Assembly: GCF_902498065.1 (NCBI RefSeq)
Contig: NZ_CABVIR010000002.1
Location: 310,001 to 374,000, forward strand
DNA from: Pseudomonas fluorescens
Lineage (GTDB): Bacteria > Pseudomonadota > Gammaproteobacteria > Pseudomonadales > Pseudomonadaceae
Direction: 5' to 3'
Length of the DNA stretch: 64,000 nucleotides
Both the position numbers and the translations under genes were made by a program. This document shows positions 51,263-60,796 of the stretch, piece by piece (the first letter of the stretch is position 1; every line of letters begins with the position of its first letter). The notes under the pieces were generated by a model, which saw nothing but the letters and a program-made list of their open reading frames with translations, was not told the origin of the DNA and made no database searches.

Positions 51263-52147
51263 TCAGATTGCGAATGCATGGTGGTCCTGGACGTAGTGAT
51301 AACGCGGTCGGCTTGCCTGCTGCTCAGGTTTCAGGAAACCCAACAGCGCATTGCGGCTGTCTCGGCAGGCGGCTTTGTGTTCCATGTCGAGAAAGTGACC
51401 GGTCGCATCCAGTGTCGTGAACGTGGCGTGTTGCACGCGATTGGCAAACAAACGCGCGCCATCGGCGGCGGTGTATTCGTCCCATTCGCCGTTCATGAAC
51501 AGCACCGGTACGTTGATTTTTTCCGAGGCCTTGAGGAAGCACTCGCGATCACTGTGCAGCAGGTCGCTGATGTGGAAGTGCATCTGCCCGTATTCATGAT
51601 CGGCCAGGCTGCTGACGTGGCGATAGTTGAAGCGTTTGAACAGGGTCGGCAGGTGTTTGCCGATGGTGCTGTTCACCAGATTGCCGACACGGTCGCCGTC
51701 ACGGCTGCCGAGGTAGTCCACACCGCGCTCGAGGTAGTCGAGCATGTGTGCGTTGATCTCCGGGGAGAACGAGCTGATCACGGCTTTTTCGATGCGCCGT
51801 GGCCGTTGGGCGAGGGCGACCAGGGTCGCGGCGCCACCCCAGGAAAACGACAGCACGTGTTCGGCGGCGAAGTGGTCGATCAGCTCCAGGAGGATCTGCC
51901 CTTCGACTTCCTTGGTGAGCAATTTCTCATGCAGGTTGTGGGCTTTGGACTTGCCCGCGTAGGGCTGGTCGTAGCAGACCACGTTGAACTGCGGGTGAAG
52001 GTTTTTCACGGTTTGTGCAAACGACGCAGTCGTGGCCATCGAGCCGTTGACCAAGATAATGGTCTTCTCTGCGGCGTCTGCGCGATAGAACTCCGTGTAA
52101 ACCCGATACTGACCCTGTATATCCAGCACAGCGATTTCTGGCCTCAT
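51263..52147 (-). CDS. phaG: PhaG: 3-hydroxyacyl-ACP thioesterase/transacylase
   Basis: 294 residues from the ATG at 52147 (AGGAG upstream). Nearly the P. putida PhaG pattern: MRPEIAVLDIQGQYRVYTEF, LVNGSMATTASFAQTVKNL, nucleophile Ser in LSFSWGGAATLVAL, Asp in NGEWDEYTAADGARLF and His in DATGHFLDMEHKAA. PhaG channels 3-hydroxyacyl groups from fatty-acid synthesis into medium-chain polyhydroxyalkanoate. The related RhlA (HAA synthase) is the alternative, but the opening and the tail HAFAI fit PhaG better. Confidence 0.9.
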   Translation of the reverse strand: MRPEIAVLDIQGQYRVYTEFYRADAAEKTIILVNGSMATTASFAQTVKNLHPQFNVVCYDQPYAGKSKAHNLHEKLLTKEVEGQILLELIDHFAAEHVLSFSWGGAATLVALAQRPRRIEKAVISSFSPEINAHMLDYLERGVDYLGSRDGDRVGNLVNSTIGKHLPTLFKRFNYRHVSSLADHEYGQMHFHISDLLHSDRECFLKASEKINVPVLFMNGEWDEYTAADGARLFANRVQHATFTTLDATGHFLDMEHKAACRDSRNALLGFLKPEQQASRPRYHYVQDHHAFAI

Positions 52148-52350
52148 GTCATAAGACTCCTGGCAAGCGGGTATGCGCGCAAATGAGATTGCACGAGCTT
52201 TGTGACAGGTAGGCATACGCCTGGAATGTTGGAGGCCCATGTCGATCCATTGCAGTCCGGTCGACGGGTTTTATTATTGGCGGGCAGTCTGCCGGTCTGA
52301 GGCGGAACCTGAGGGTTCTCTAACCGACAAAAAGTTTCTTAGAAGTATGT

Positions 52351-52368
52351 TGTGACTCGTCAGTCACA
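52351..52368. promoter_or_regulatory. Perfect palindrome upstream of phaG
   Basis: TGTGACT-CGTC-AGTCACA lies 204 bp upstream of phaG in a 314-bp gene-free stretch. It could be an operator, or a hairpin after rsuA. Nothing else is recognised in that stretch. Confidence 0.4.
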
Positions 52369-52461
52369 TTTCGGCTGACGTCCTGATTCAAGCAGGGGAG
52401 CAGGGATCGCGCAAGTGCCATTGGTAAATTGTTCGACAACTTCTGCTGAGCGGTAGGCTGC

Positions 52462-53154
52462 TTAGATCAATTGGATCTCTTCGGTGCGCAACGCGCGGTA
52501 CTCGCCCGGTTTTAGCGCGTTATCGAGCACCAGCGGGCCCATGCGTTCGCGGTGCAGGCGCAGTACTTTGTTGTCGAAGTGGCCGAACATCCGCTTCACC
52601 TGATGGTAGCGGCCTTCAACGATGCTCAGTCGCGCCGATTTCGGTCCGAGCAGCACCAGTTCGGCCGGCAACGTGGTGAGGTCCTCGAAGGCAAAGTACA
52701 GGCCTTCGGTGAATGTCAGCGCGTATTCCGGGCCGATCTCCTGCTCGGTCTCGACGTAATAGACCTTGGGCAGTTTGGTCTGCGGTTGGGTCAGGCGTCG
52801 CGACCAGCTGCCGTCGTTGGTGATCAGCATCAGGCCGGTGGTGTTGAAGTCCAGGCGACCGGCGATGTGCAGGTCTTCCTTGTCGGGCTCGTCGAACAGA
52901 TCGAGGACCGTCGGGTGCTCCGGGTCGCGGGTGGCGCTGACGCAACCTGGCGGTTTGTGCAGCATGAAGTAACGCGCGGGTTTGCCGACTTGCAGCACTT
53001 CTTCATCGACTTCGACGCGGCTGAACTCCAGCACCTCAGCGTGCGGGTCGCTGACGACTTTTCCGTCAATCCGCACGCGCTTTTCCACCAGCAACAGGCG
53101 AACCTGCTGACGGTTGAAGCGGGGCAGGTTGCTGAGGAAACGGTCAACGCGCAT
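52462..53154 (-). CDS. rsuA: 16S rRNA pseudouridine-516 synthase (RsuA)
   Basis: 230 residues. The N-terminal S4 domain is MRVDRFLSNLPRFNRQQVRL, the catalytic Asp is in GRLDFNTTGLMLITNDG, and the family end EGRYHQVKRMFGHFDNKV is present. The length matches RsuA. The start carries the conserved MR-DRFL opening. Confidence 0.93.
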   Translation of the reverse strand: MRVDRFLSNLPRFNRQQVRLLLVEKRVRIDGKVVSDPHAEVLEFSRVEVDEEVLQVGKPARYFMLHKPPGCVSATRDPEHPTVLDLFDEPDKEDLHIAGRLDFNTTGLMLITNDGSWSRRLTQPQTKLPKVYYVETEQEIGPEYALTFTEGLYFAFEDLTTLPAELVLLGPKSARLSIVEGRYHQVKRMFGHFDNKVLRLHRERMGPLVLDNALKPGEYRALRTEEIQLI

Positions 53155-53211
53155 GAAATGAGATCGACAGGAAACGGGCCGCGCATCTTACGTGATCGGC
53201 CACAAGGATGC

Positions 53212-53406
53212 TTACAACTGCGCCTCGACCTGGGCGCAACGTGGGCACAGGCAGGATTTGTCGCGCAATTCGGGCGGCAGCGCTTCGAGGACTGCCGGGT
53301 CGATGCTGACGCCGTAGCACCAGCAGGCCCGATCGGCGGTTCGAGGGTCGGCCAGGGTGCAGTCATTGGAGGCGCCGCAGGCCGGGCAGAATTCAGGCTT
53401 GTTCAT
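53212..53406 (-). CDS. Cysteine-rich CWC-family protein
   Basis: 64 residues with six cysteines: FCPACGASNDCT, ACWCYG and SCLCPRCAQ. The CxxC and CWC arrangement fits PF14375, likely zinc-binding. The function is unknown. Located between the cyclase and rsuA, in the same direction. Confidence 0.82.
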   Translation of the reverse strand: MNKPEFCPACGASNDCTLADPRTADRACWCYGVSIDPAVLEALPPELRDKSCLCPRCAQVEAQL

Positions 53407-53412
53407 GTAGGA

Positions 53413-54900
53413 CTATGCATAACTGGTTTGGGACATTTCCGCGCAGGTACGGTTACGGCCGGATTGCTTGGCCCGATACATCGCATGATCGGCCCGGGAG
53501 AGCAGGGTGTGCAAGGTGTCATCCCGTTGCAAAGTGGTCAAGCCGATGCTCACCGTCAGGTGCAAGACCTGATCGTTGTAGGCATAACGCTGTTCTTCGA
53601 CATGTTGACGAATTTTCTCGGCAATCTTCAGACCGGTCTCACCGTCGGTGTCCTTGAGCAGCACGATGAACTCTTCGCCGCCCCAGCGGCAGACGATGTC
53701 GGAATGGCGCAGGCAACTCTGCAGATCCCGCGCAAAGCCGATCAGCACTTGATCGCCGGCCAAGTGGCCGTAGGTGTCATTCAAGACCTTGAAGTGGTCC
53801 AGATCCAGCAGCAGCGCGGTCAGCGGCTTCGGTTCGCGCTGAGCCTCGTGCATCGCTTGCGCCGCCAGCAGGTCGAAGCCGCGACGGTTTGGCAGCTCAG
53901 TGAGGCTGTCGAGGGTTGCCTGCGCCTGGATCTTGCCCTGATAGCGCTTGATCACCCGGTTGAGCAGGGCCAGCACGGTCAACGTCACGAGCAGGCAAAT
54001 CAGCAGATTGAGGTACAGCGATTGACGAATTTCGCTGAGCGCGCCGTCTTCGCGTTTGTCGACGAACAGGTACCAGTTCAGCTCCGGAATGAACCGCACG
54101 TTGAGGAAATGTCCCTGGCCCTGGACGGAGTATTCGTAGCTGCCGCTATGGGGCTTGGGCAACTGGCTCACCAGGCCTTTCATGCTCTCGAGCTCGCTGA
54201 GTTTCTGGCCGATATGTGCACCCTGCGGACCACCCTCGGCGCCGGTGAGCACCAATCGGCCGAAGCTGTCGACGAAGTACACGCTGCGTTGATAGCGCTG
54301 TTGATACTTGTCGATCAGCTTGATCACCGCATCCACCGTCAGACCGACACCCGCCGCGCCGATGAAACGGTCGTTGTAGTCGTAGACCTTGTAGTTGATG
54401 AAGAAGGTCAGGTTGTCCTTGTTGGCAAGGTCCGGGTCGACGTTGATCTCGTAAGGATCAGTCATGTCACGCACGCGGAAATACCAGGCATCGCGCGGTT
54501 CGGTGACTTTGACCTGCTTGAGCACGCCTTTGGCATGGTAGTAGGTCAGCGTGCCGTTGGAGACGAAAAACGCGGTGTAGGCGCCGTAGTGAGTCATGAC
54601 CTCGTTGAGGTAGCGGGTCATCTGGTCGGGGTTGTGTTCGCCGTTGACCACCCAATCGCGCATGAAGGTGTCGCGGGACATCATCGAGGAAATCAGGATC
54701 GGTCTGACGAGGTCTTTCTGGATTTCCGAGTAGACCGTGTCCGAAGTCAGCGGCAGTTCAGTGTTGACGATGTTGTCGCGGATCGAGGCGCGCGAGGCGT
54801 AGTAGCTGAGCAATGACGTGGCGAGAAAGCCTGCGCCCAGCAGCGCGATCAGCGTGAGAACCAGCGAACGTTGCGAATACAGCGGCGAGTGAAGCGGCAT
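53413..54900 (-). CDS. Cache-GGDEF diguanylate cyclase
   Basis: 495 residues. The first helix LVLTLIALLGAGFLATSLLS, a periplasmic dCache sensor (about 40-290, with AWYFRVRDMTDPYEINVDPD and GAAGVGLTVDAV), a second helix LNLLICLLVTLTVLALLNRV and a GGDEF domain with active site RWGGEEFIVLL. The I-site RHSD is five residues before it, so both activity and feedback are expected. It responds to an extracellular small molecule. Confidence 0.92.
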   Translation of the reverse strand: MPLHSPLYSQRSLVLTLIALLGAGFLATSLLSYYASRASIRDNIVNTELPLTSDTVYSEIQKDLVRPILISSMMSRDTFMRDWVVNGEHNPDQMTRYLNEVMTHYGAYTAFFVSNGTLTYYHAKGVLKQVKVTEPRDAWYFRVRDMTDPYEINVDPDLANKDNLTFFINYKVYDYNDRFIGAAGVGLTVDAVIKLIDKYQQRYQRSVYFVDSFGRLVLTGAEGGPQGAHIGQKLSELESMKGLVSQLPKPHSGSYEYSVQGQGHFLNVRFIPELNWYLFVDKREDGALSEIRQSLYLNLLICLLVTLTVLALLNRVIKRYQGKIQAQATLDSLTELPNRRGFDLLAAQAMHEAQREPKPLTALLLDLDHFKVLNDTYGHLAGDQVLIGFARDLQSCLRHSDIVCRWGGEEFIVLLKDTDGETGLKIAEKIRQHVEEQRYAYNDQVLHLTVSIGLTTLQRDDTLHTLLSRADHAMYRAKQSGRNRTCAEMSQTSYA

Positions 54901-55014
54901 GGCGATTCCGTTGGCAGTGACCCGTTGGGGAGCATTCTAGTGGGACTGCTGGGAAATAACTGCGGGATTTGTAGGGTGAATCGGCAAGGATCAGGTTCAG
55001 TGGCGCCTGGGCGG

Positions 55015-55085
55015 ACGCCATCGCTGGCAAGCCAACTCCCACAAGGACCGCGCAAAACCTGTGGGAGCGGGCTTGCCCGCGAATC
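55015..55085. repeat. Hybrid REP pair of two subtypes
   Basis: CATCGCTGGCAAGCCAACTC at 55019 faces GTGGGAGCGGGCTTGCCCGC at 55061. The arms belong to different REP subtypes and do not pair perfectly. Confidence 0.7.
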
Positions 55086-55091
55086 GAAAGA

Positions 55092-56864
55092 TCACCCCAG
55101 ATTTTTCAGGTACGCACGCCATCCGCCCAAATGACTGATATCCACCGCGCCCTCCAACCCATACGCCTCACAGATAAACCCGCTTTCCCAACGCCCATCC
55201 GCCAGTTGCACCTTACCCAACCCCAGCGGTGCCGGAATCCCGGTCAAAAACGACCCCAACTCACTGCTCGGCAACTCCCAGACCTCCACCGCAACCGCCA
55301 CGCCGCCATCCTTCACCCGCACCATCCCTGGACGAAACGGCGGGCCACCGGCCAACGCATACAGCTGATAGTCCGGCGAACTGAACGTCGTTTCGACCAA
55401 CGTCGCGCCGCGCCGTTTCAGTTGCCAGTTCAGCGCCAGCCCATCCAGATGCGCGCCGCACACCACCAGCCGCGCACGGTCATTGCGAGCGACGGCCAAC
55501 GGTGCGGGCGCATCTGAACGACGTTGAAACGCATCCGCCACGCTCAACAGATACTGATCGGTAAACGCCCGGCCAAACAGCGTCACACCCCACGGCAAAC
55601 CATTGCCCATGAACCCGCTCGGCACCGCGACGGCGGCGTAATCGAGCAGGTTCATGAAGTTGGTGTAGTAACCCAGTTCCGAATTGCGCAGCACCGGTTC
55701 AGCCTCAAGTTCCGCCAACGTCACCGGACGGCCGATGGTCGGTGTGACCACGCAATCCAACCCTTCCAGCGCCTTGTCGCACAGGGCTTTCAAGGCTTGC
55801 AGCCGATACTGCGCGCGGAACGTTTGCACGCCGCTCACCGCTGGCGCCTTGGCCAACACCGCACGAATCACCGGCAACACCGCTTGAGGATTTTGCTCCA
55901 TCAACTCGCCAGCCACGCTGTACCGTTCCGCCACCCACGGGCCTTCATAAAGCAGGCGCGCCGCTTCAAGGAATGGCGACAGATCCAGTTCCACCGCCTC
56001 ACCGCCCAACGCCTTGAGCCGATCGATGGCATCGCCGAACAACAGCGGTCCTTCCGGGCAACCGAAGAACTCCAGGTCCTGCGCACGCGGCACGCCGAAA
56101 CGCAAGGGACGCGGTGTGCCAAACGCCGAGCCGTCATTCCACAGCGGGTTGCTGCGGCTGTACTCGTCCCGTGGATCGAGGTGTGCGGTGAGCGCCAGTA
56201 ACTGACTGGCTTCCTGCGCCGTCGCGGTAAACGTCGTGACGCAATCGAGCGTGCGACACGCCGGCACCACACCCGCCGTGGAGATCAACCCTTTGGTGGC
56301 TTTCAATCCCACCAGATTGTTCAACCCCGCAGGCACGCGCCCGGAACCCGCCGTGTCCGTGCCCAACGAAAAACTCGCCACGCCCAGCGCCACCGCCAGC
56401 GAAGACCCGGCGCTGGAACCCCCCGACGGGTATTCCGGCAACACGCTGTTCGGGCACGCGCCATAGGGCGAGCGACTGCCATTGAGGCCTGTGGCGAACT
56501 GATCAAGATTGGTCTTGCCCAGCGGAATCGCGCCGAGTGCCAGCAACTGCTCGACGATGGTCGCCGACTGCTGCGGCACATAGGCAAACGCCGGGCACGC
56601 TGCTGTGGTTGGAATGCCGGCCAGATCGATGTTGTCCTTGATCGCGAACGGCACGCCGTACAGCGGCAGGCTGTCGATATCGCGACCGTCGAGCGCGGCG
56701 AGGTACGGTTCCAGTTCTTCAACGCTGAGCAAATGAATGAACAGGTGATAGTCCGGGTTCAGCGCGGCGGCTTTGTCACGCAGGCTCAGCAGCAATTGAC
56801 GTGGCGTGATGTTGCCGACGCGATAGGCACTGCGCAGGGCGTCGAGTTGCAGATTGATGGTCAT
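55092..56864 (-). CDS. atzF: Allophanate hydrolase (AtzF type)
   Basis: 590 residues. Amidase-signature N-terminal domain with Ser-Ser-Lys: Lys in YGVPFAIKDNIDLAG, the first Ser in EYPSGGSSAGSSLAVA and the nucleophile Ser in GTDTAGSGRVPAGLNN. The C-terminal 130 residues (LVVCGAHLDGLALNWQL to the end) are the AtzF C-terminal domain. It converts allophanate to ammonia and CO2 and is the last gene of the operon, 25 bp after the carboxylase. Confidence 0.93.
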   Translation of the reverse strand: MTINLQLDALRSAYRVGNITPRQLLLSLRDKAAALNPDYHLFIHLLSVEELEPYLAALDGRDIDSLPLYGVPFAIKDNIDLAGIPTTAACPAFAYVPQQSATIVEQLLALGAIPLGKTNLDQFATGLNGSRSPYGACPNSVLPEYPSGGSSAGSSLAVALGVASFSLGTDTAGSGRVPAGLNNLVGLKATKGLISTAGVVPACRTLDCVTTFTATAQEASQLLALTAHLDPRDEYSRSNPLWNDGSAFGTPRPLRFGVPRAQDLEFFGCPEGPLLFGDAIDRLKALGGEAVELDLSPFLEAARLLYEGPWVAERYSVAGELMEQNPQAVLPVIRAVLAKAPAVSGVQTFRAQYRLQALKALCDKALEGLDCVVTPTIGRPVTLAELEAEPVLRNSELGYYTNFMNLLDYAAVAVPSGFMGNGLPWGVTLFGRAFTDQYLLSVADAFQRRSDAPAPLAVARNDRARLVVCGAHLDGLALNWQLKRRGATLVETTFSSPDYQLYALAGGPPFRPGMVRVKDGGVAVAVEVWELPSSELGSFLTGIPAPLGLGKVQLADGRWESGFICEAYGLEGAVDISHLGGWRAYLKNLG

Positions 56865-56889
56865 GATGTGAGTCCTTTTCCAAATGGGT

Positions 56890-59800
56890 TCAGTCGAGTT
56901 GCAGCACCACGACGCGCTGTCCGGCGCGCACCGCCGAACCCGGTTGCACGCGGATCTCGCGCACCACGCCGGCGGTGGGCGCGAGCAGCGGGATTTCCAT
57001 CTTCATCGACTCCAGAATCACCAGCACATCACCGGCGGCGACGCGGCTGCCGGTCTCCACCTGAACCTGCCAGAGGTTGCCGGCGATGTGGCTGTCGACG
57101 CTCATTTCGCCGCTGGCCAGCGGTGCGTCTTCGGCCGTTTCCGGGGCCGCTTCTTCACTGTCGAAATGCGCCTGGCCACTGGCAATCCAACGCTCGCGCT
57201 CGGCGTTGAATGCGCCTTTCTGTTGATCCCGAAAAGCGGCAATGCTCGAGGACTCTTTAGTCAAGAAAGCCTGGTAATCCGCGAGGTTCAACTGGCTGTG
57301 CTCGATGTTCAGCTCGAAACGCCCGAGGGGGAAATCCCGGCGGATGCGCAGCAGTTCATCGGCGCTCACCGGGTAGAAACGGATCTGATCGAAGAAACGC
57401 AGCAGCCATGGTTTGCCATCGAACGCGGCGACTTCGCGGTAGCGGTTCCACATTTGTAACGTGCGACCGACGAACTGATAACCGCCGGGGCCTTCCATGC
57501 CGTAGACGCACATGTAGGCGCCACCGATGCCCACCGAGTTTTCCGCGGTCCAGGTGCGCGCCGGGTTGTATTTGGTGGTGACCAGGCGATGGCGCGGATC
57601 GAGCGGGGTGGCGACCGGCGCGCCCAGGTAAACGTCGCCCAGGCCCATCACCAGGTAGCTGGCTTCGAACACCGTGCGCTGCACTTCATCGAGGTTCGGC
57701 AGGTCGTTGATGCGGCGTATGAATTCCAGATTGCTCGGGCACCACGGTGCGTCCTTGCGCACGGTGGTCATGTATTTTTCGATCGCCAATTGGCAGGCCG
57801 GGTCATCCCAGGACAGCGGCAGATGGACGATGCGCGAGGGGACTTGCAGGTCTTTGGCGGCGCACACCGCGTCCCATTCACCGGCGACGATACCGAGCAG
57901 ATCGGTCAGTGGCAGTTGTTCGGGCTGGTAGTGCACTTGCAGCGAGCGGATACCCGGTGTGAGGTCGATGACACCGTGCAGGGTTTTGCTTTCCAGGGCT
58001 TGCATGAGAGCGTGGGCGCGGAAGCGCAGCACAAGGTCCAGTTCTGGCGCGCCGATTTCCAGCAGAAGATGCGTATCCCCCGACAACCTTGCAACCAACC
58101 GCGTATCCCCCTGACCCAACTCCAACACCACAGGCGATATAAGGCCCTGTGGGAGCTGGCTTGCCAGCGATGAAGTTGATGCGGTGTCTGGTCGGGCCCC
58201 ATCGCTGGCGAGCCAGCTCCCACAGGTATCCCATTTGCAGGCGAGGTTGCGGGCGGTCTTGAGATCGACGGGGAGGAACTGGACTTTGTCGCCGGCCTTG
58301 AGCTGCCCAAGCTGCCAAAGATCCGCCTCGATCACGGTCACCGGGCACACAAACCCGCCCAGGCTCGGGCCGTCCGGCCCGAGAATCACCGGCATGTCCC
58401 CGGTGAAATCCACGGCGCCAATGGCGTACGGATTGTCGTGAATATTCGACGGATGCAGCCCCGCCTCACCACCGTCCGCACGTACCCATTCCGGCTTCGG
58501 CCCGATCAGACGCACGCCCGTTCTGCTGGAGTTGAAATGCACTTCCCATTGAGTCGCGAAGAACGTGCCGATGTAGTTTTCGGTGAAATATTCCGGTGCG
58601 CCGTGCGGGCCGTAGATCACCCGAATCTGCCGCACGGCAGGCAACTCAGGGATTTCCGGCAGTTGCTCACCGACGCTGTGATCGCTCAACGCCGGCACAT
58701 GCAATACATCGCCGGCTCGCAATGCTCGACCACCATGCCCACCAAACTGCCCGAGCGTGAAGGTACTTTTACTGCCCAGATAATCCGGCACTTGCAGGCC
58801 GCCACGCAGGCACAGATAGCTGCGAGCGCCCGCACCGGCAATCGTCCCGAGGCTCAGCGTGGCACCGGCGGGAATCAGCAGCGCCGTGTTCATCGCCACG
58901 GTTTCACCGTTCAGCGTCAGCGGAATCACTGCCCCGGTGACCGCCACCACTGCGTCGCAATTGAAGCGCAGCAACGGCCCGCTCATGGTGATTTCCAGCG
59001 CGGCGGCACCTTCTTCGTTACCCAGCAACAGATTGCCCAGACGCAATGCGCGACTGTCCATCGGCCCCGACGGCGGCACGCCCACCGCCCAATAGCCGAG
59101 TCGCCCCGGATAGTCCTGAACGCTGGTTTGAGTGCCAGCGCTGAGCACTTCAAAGGTGTTGGCCTGATAGATCAGATGTTCGAGGCAGCGGGTCCACGGC
59201 TGGCCGCTGGCGAACGGCGCATCGAGCAAGATCTGCCGCAGGTAATCGCGGTTGGTTTCCACGCCGTAGAGCAGGCTGTCGCCCAAGGCCTGATGCAGAT
59301 CGGCCCGCGCTTCTTCGCGGGTCGGTGCCCAGCAGATGACCTTGGCGATCATCGGGTCGAAGTACGGCGGAATCTCGCAACCGGCCTCGACCCAGGTGTC
59401 GATGCGCAGCTGTTTGCCATCGGCGACGGGGAAATTCACAGCGGTCAGCAAGCCGGGGCTCGGTTGAAAATCACGACCCGGATCTTCCGCATACAGCCGC
59501 GCCTGAATCGCATGGCCGTTGGCTTTCAAACCTTGGCTCAACACGCTCAGCGGCGGCAGATCACCCGCCGCCAGTTCCACCATCCAGCGCACCAGATCCA
59601 CGCCCCACACCTGTTCGGTGACGCCGTGTTCGACCTGCAAACGGGTGTTCACTTCCAGAAAATAGAAGCGCTGGTCTGCGCTGTCGAAGACGAATTCCAC
59701 GGTGCCGGCGCTGCGGTAATTCACCGCTTTGGCCAGTTTGATCGCAGCGGCGCAAAGCGCTTCGGCCATCCCTTCCGGCAGGTTCGGCGCCGGGGTTTCT

Positions 59801-60516
59801 TCGAGGACTTTCTGATTGCGGCGCTGCACCGAGCAGTCGCGCACGCCGAGGGCGATTACTTCACCGCGACCGTCACCGAACACTTGAACTTCGAGATGCC
59901 GCGCGCGCTGAATGTACTTCTCGATGAACACACCGGCGTCACTGAAATTGTTCTGGCCGAGGCGTTTGACCGCTTCGAAGGATTCGCTCAATTCGGCAGC
60001 ACTGCGGCATACGCGCATGCCGATGCCACCGCCGCCAGCGGTGCTTTTGAGCATCACCGGGTAACCGACTTGTTCGCCAGCGATCAATGCCGCATCGAGG
60101 CTGTCGAGTAGCTCGGTACCTTCGAGCATCGGCACGCCGTGCTGTTTGGCCAAGGCGCGGGCCGTGTGTTTGAGACCGAATACGCGCAGCTGTTCTGGCG
60201 TCGGACCGATGAAGGCGATGTCGGCGGCTTCGCAGGCTTCGGCGAACGCGGCGTTTTCCGAGAGGAAACCGTAGCCGGGATGGATCGCCGTGGCGCCGCT
60301 GGCTTTGGCGATGGCGAGGATTTTGTCGACCGCCAGATAGGTGCCGGCCGCCGCGCCTTCACCGAGGCTGTGGGCTTCATCGGCTTGCAGGATGTGCAGG
60401 CTCGCGGCATCGGCTTCGGAGTACACGGCGACGCCTTTGACGTGCGCTTCACGCAAGGTGCGCAGGATGCGGCAGGCAATGGCGCCACGGTTGGCAATCA
60501 GGACTTTTTCGAACAT
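56890..60516 (-). CDS. Biotin-dependent urea/guanidine carboxylase
   Basis: 1208 residues. Domain order: biotin carboxylase (1-450; FEKVLIANRGAIACRILRTL, KSTAGGGGIGMRV), AHS2/KipA-like (460-760; TSVQDYPGRLGYWAVGVPPS), AHS1/KipI-like (790-1010) and a biotinyl domain (ILESMKMEIPLLAP, biotin on Lys). Its partners are two DUF1989 proteins and allophanate hydrolase, the set shown in other bacteria to degrade guanidine, so guanidine carboxylase is the likelier activity. A REPIN at 58145-58227 is read in frame and adds about 30 residues between AHS2 and AHS1. Confidence 0.9.
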   Translation of the reverse strand: MFEKVLIANRGAIACRILRTLREAHVKGVAVYSEADAASLHILQADEAHSLGEGAAAGTYLAVDKILAIAKASGATAIHPGYGFLSENAAFAEACEAADIAFIGPTPEQLRVFGLKHTARALAKQHGVPMLEGTELLDSLDAALIAGEQVGYPVMLKSTAGGGGIGMRVCRSAAELSESFEAVKRLGQNNFSDAGVFIEKYIQRARHLEVQVFGDGRGEVIALGVRDCSVQRRNQKVLEETPAPNLPEGMAEALCAAAIKLAKAVNYRSAGTVEFVFDSADQRFYFLEVNTRLQVEHGVTEQVWGVDLVRWMVELAAGDLPPLSVLSQGLKANGHAIQARLYAEDPGRDFQPSPGLLTAVNFPVADGKQLRIDTWVEAGCEIPPYFDPMIAKVICWAPTREEARADLHQALGDSLLYGVETNRDYLRQILLDAPFASGQPWTRCLEHLIYQANTFEVLSAGTQTSVQDYPGRLGYWAVGVPPSGPMDSRALRLGNLLLGNEEGAAALEITMSGPLLRFNCDAVVAVTGAVIPLTLNGETVAMNTALLIPAGATLSLGTIAGAGARSYLCLRGGLQVPDYLGSKSTFTLGQFGGHGGRALRAGDVLHVPALSDHSVGEQLPEIPELPAVRQIRVIYGPHGAPEYFTENYIGTFFATQWEVHFNSSRTGVRLIGPKPEWVRADGGEAGLHPSNIHDNPYAIGAVDFTGDMPVILGPDGPSLGGFVCPVTVIEADLWQLGQLKAGDKVQFLPVDLKTARNLACKWDTCGSWLASDGARPDTASTSSLASQLPQGLISPVVLELGQGDTRLVARLSGDTHLLLEIGAPELDLVLRFRAHALMQALESKTLHGVIDLTPGIRSLQVHYQPEQLPLTDLLGIVAGEWDAVCAAKDLQVPSRIVHLPLSWDDPACQLAIEKYMTTVRKDAPWCPSNLEFIRRINDLPNLDEVQRTVFEASYLVMGLGDVYLGAPVATPLDPRHRLVTTKYNPARTWTAENSVGIGGAYMCVYGMEGPGGYQFVGRTLQMWNRYREVAAFDGKPWLLRFFDQIRFYPVSADELLRIRRDFPLGRFELNIEHSQLNLADYQAFLTKESSSIAAFRDQQKGAFNAERERWIASGQAHFDSEEAAPETAEDAPLASGEMSVDSHIAGNLWQVQVETGSRVAAGDVLVILESMKMEIPLLAPTAGVVREIRVQPGSAVRAGQRVVVLQLD
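58145..58227. repeat. REPIN inside the carboxylase gene
   Basis: CCTGTGGGAGCTGGCTTGCC at 58145 and its inverted copy ending at 58226. Translated on the minus strand it gives a linker beginning DTCGSWLASDGARP and ending SLASQLPQG, with no stop codon. Confidence 0.9.
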
Positions 60517-60618
60517 GGCATAACCCCTGGAGGGGATGCGGGCCGTCCCGCAGTTTTTCGTTGGGCGCCGGGGTCGTCCCCGACGGCAGAATCAATTCAC
60601 TCCCAAACACCACAAAAC

Positions 60619-60714
60619 CCTGTGGGAGCGGGCTTGCCCGCGATGAGGCCGGCACTTTCAACACTGATGTCGACTGACACACCGCTATCGCGGGCAAGCC
60701 CGCTCCCACAGGTT
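60619..60714. repeat. REPIN between carboxylase and DUF1989 genes
   Basis: TGTGGGAGCGGGCTTGCCCG at 60621 with its inverse ending at 60712, in the 280-bp gap within the operon. It may alter mRNA stability between the two parts; no promoter is obvious. Confidence 0.88.
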
Positions 60715-60796
60715 TAGTGGTGGTCTGGAGATTTCAGGCACTGCCCGGAACGGGCCTGGCACAGGGCAAACAACCACCGCCGCAACCGCGAAAGTT

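Noticed and set aside
51263..52147. RhlA (rhamnolipid precursor synthase)
   Set aside because: The N-terminal MRPEIAVLDIQGQYRVYTEF and C-terminal HAFAI match PhaG; no rhlB is adjacent.
52552..54816. A 754-codon plus-strand frame
   Set aside because: It is the complement of rsuA and the Cache-GGDEF gene and has no family features.
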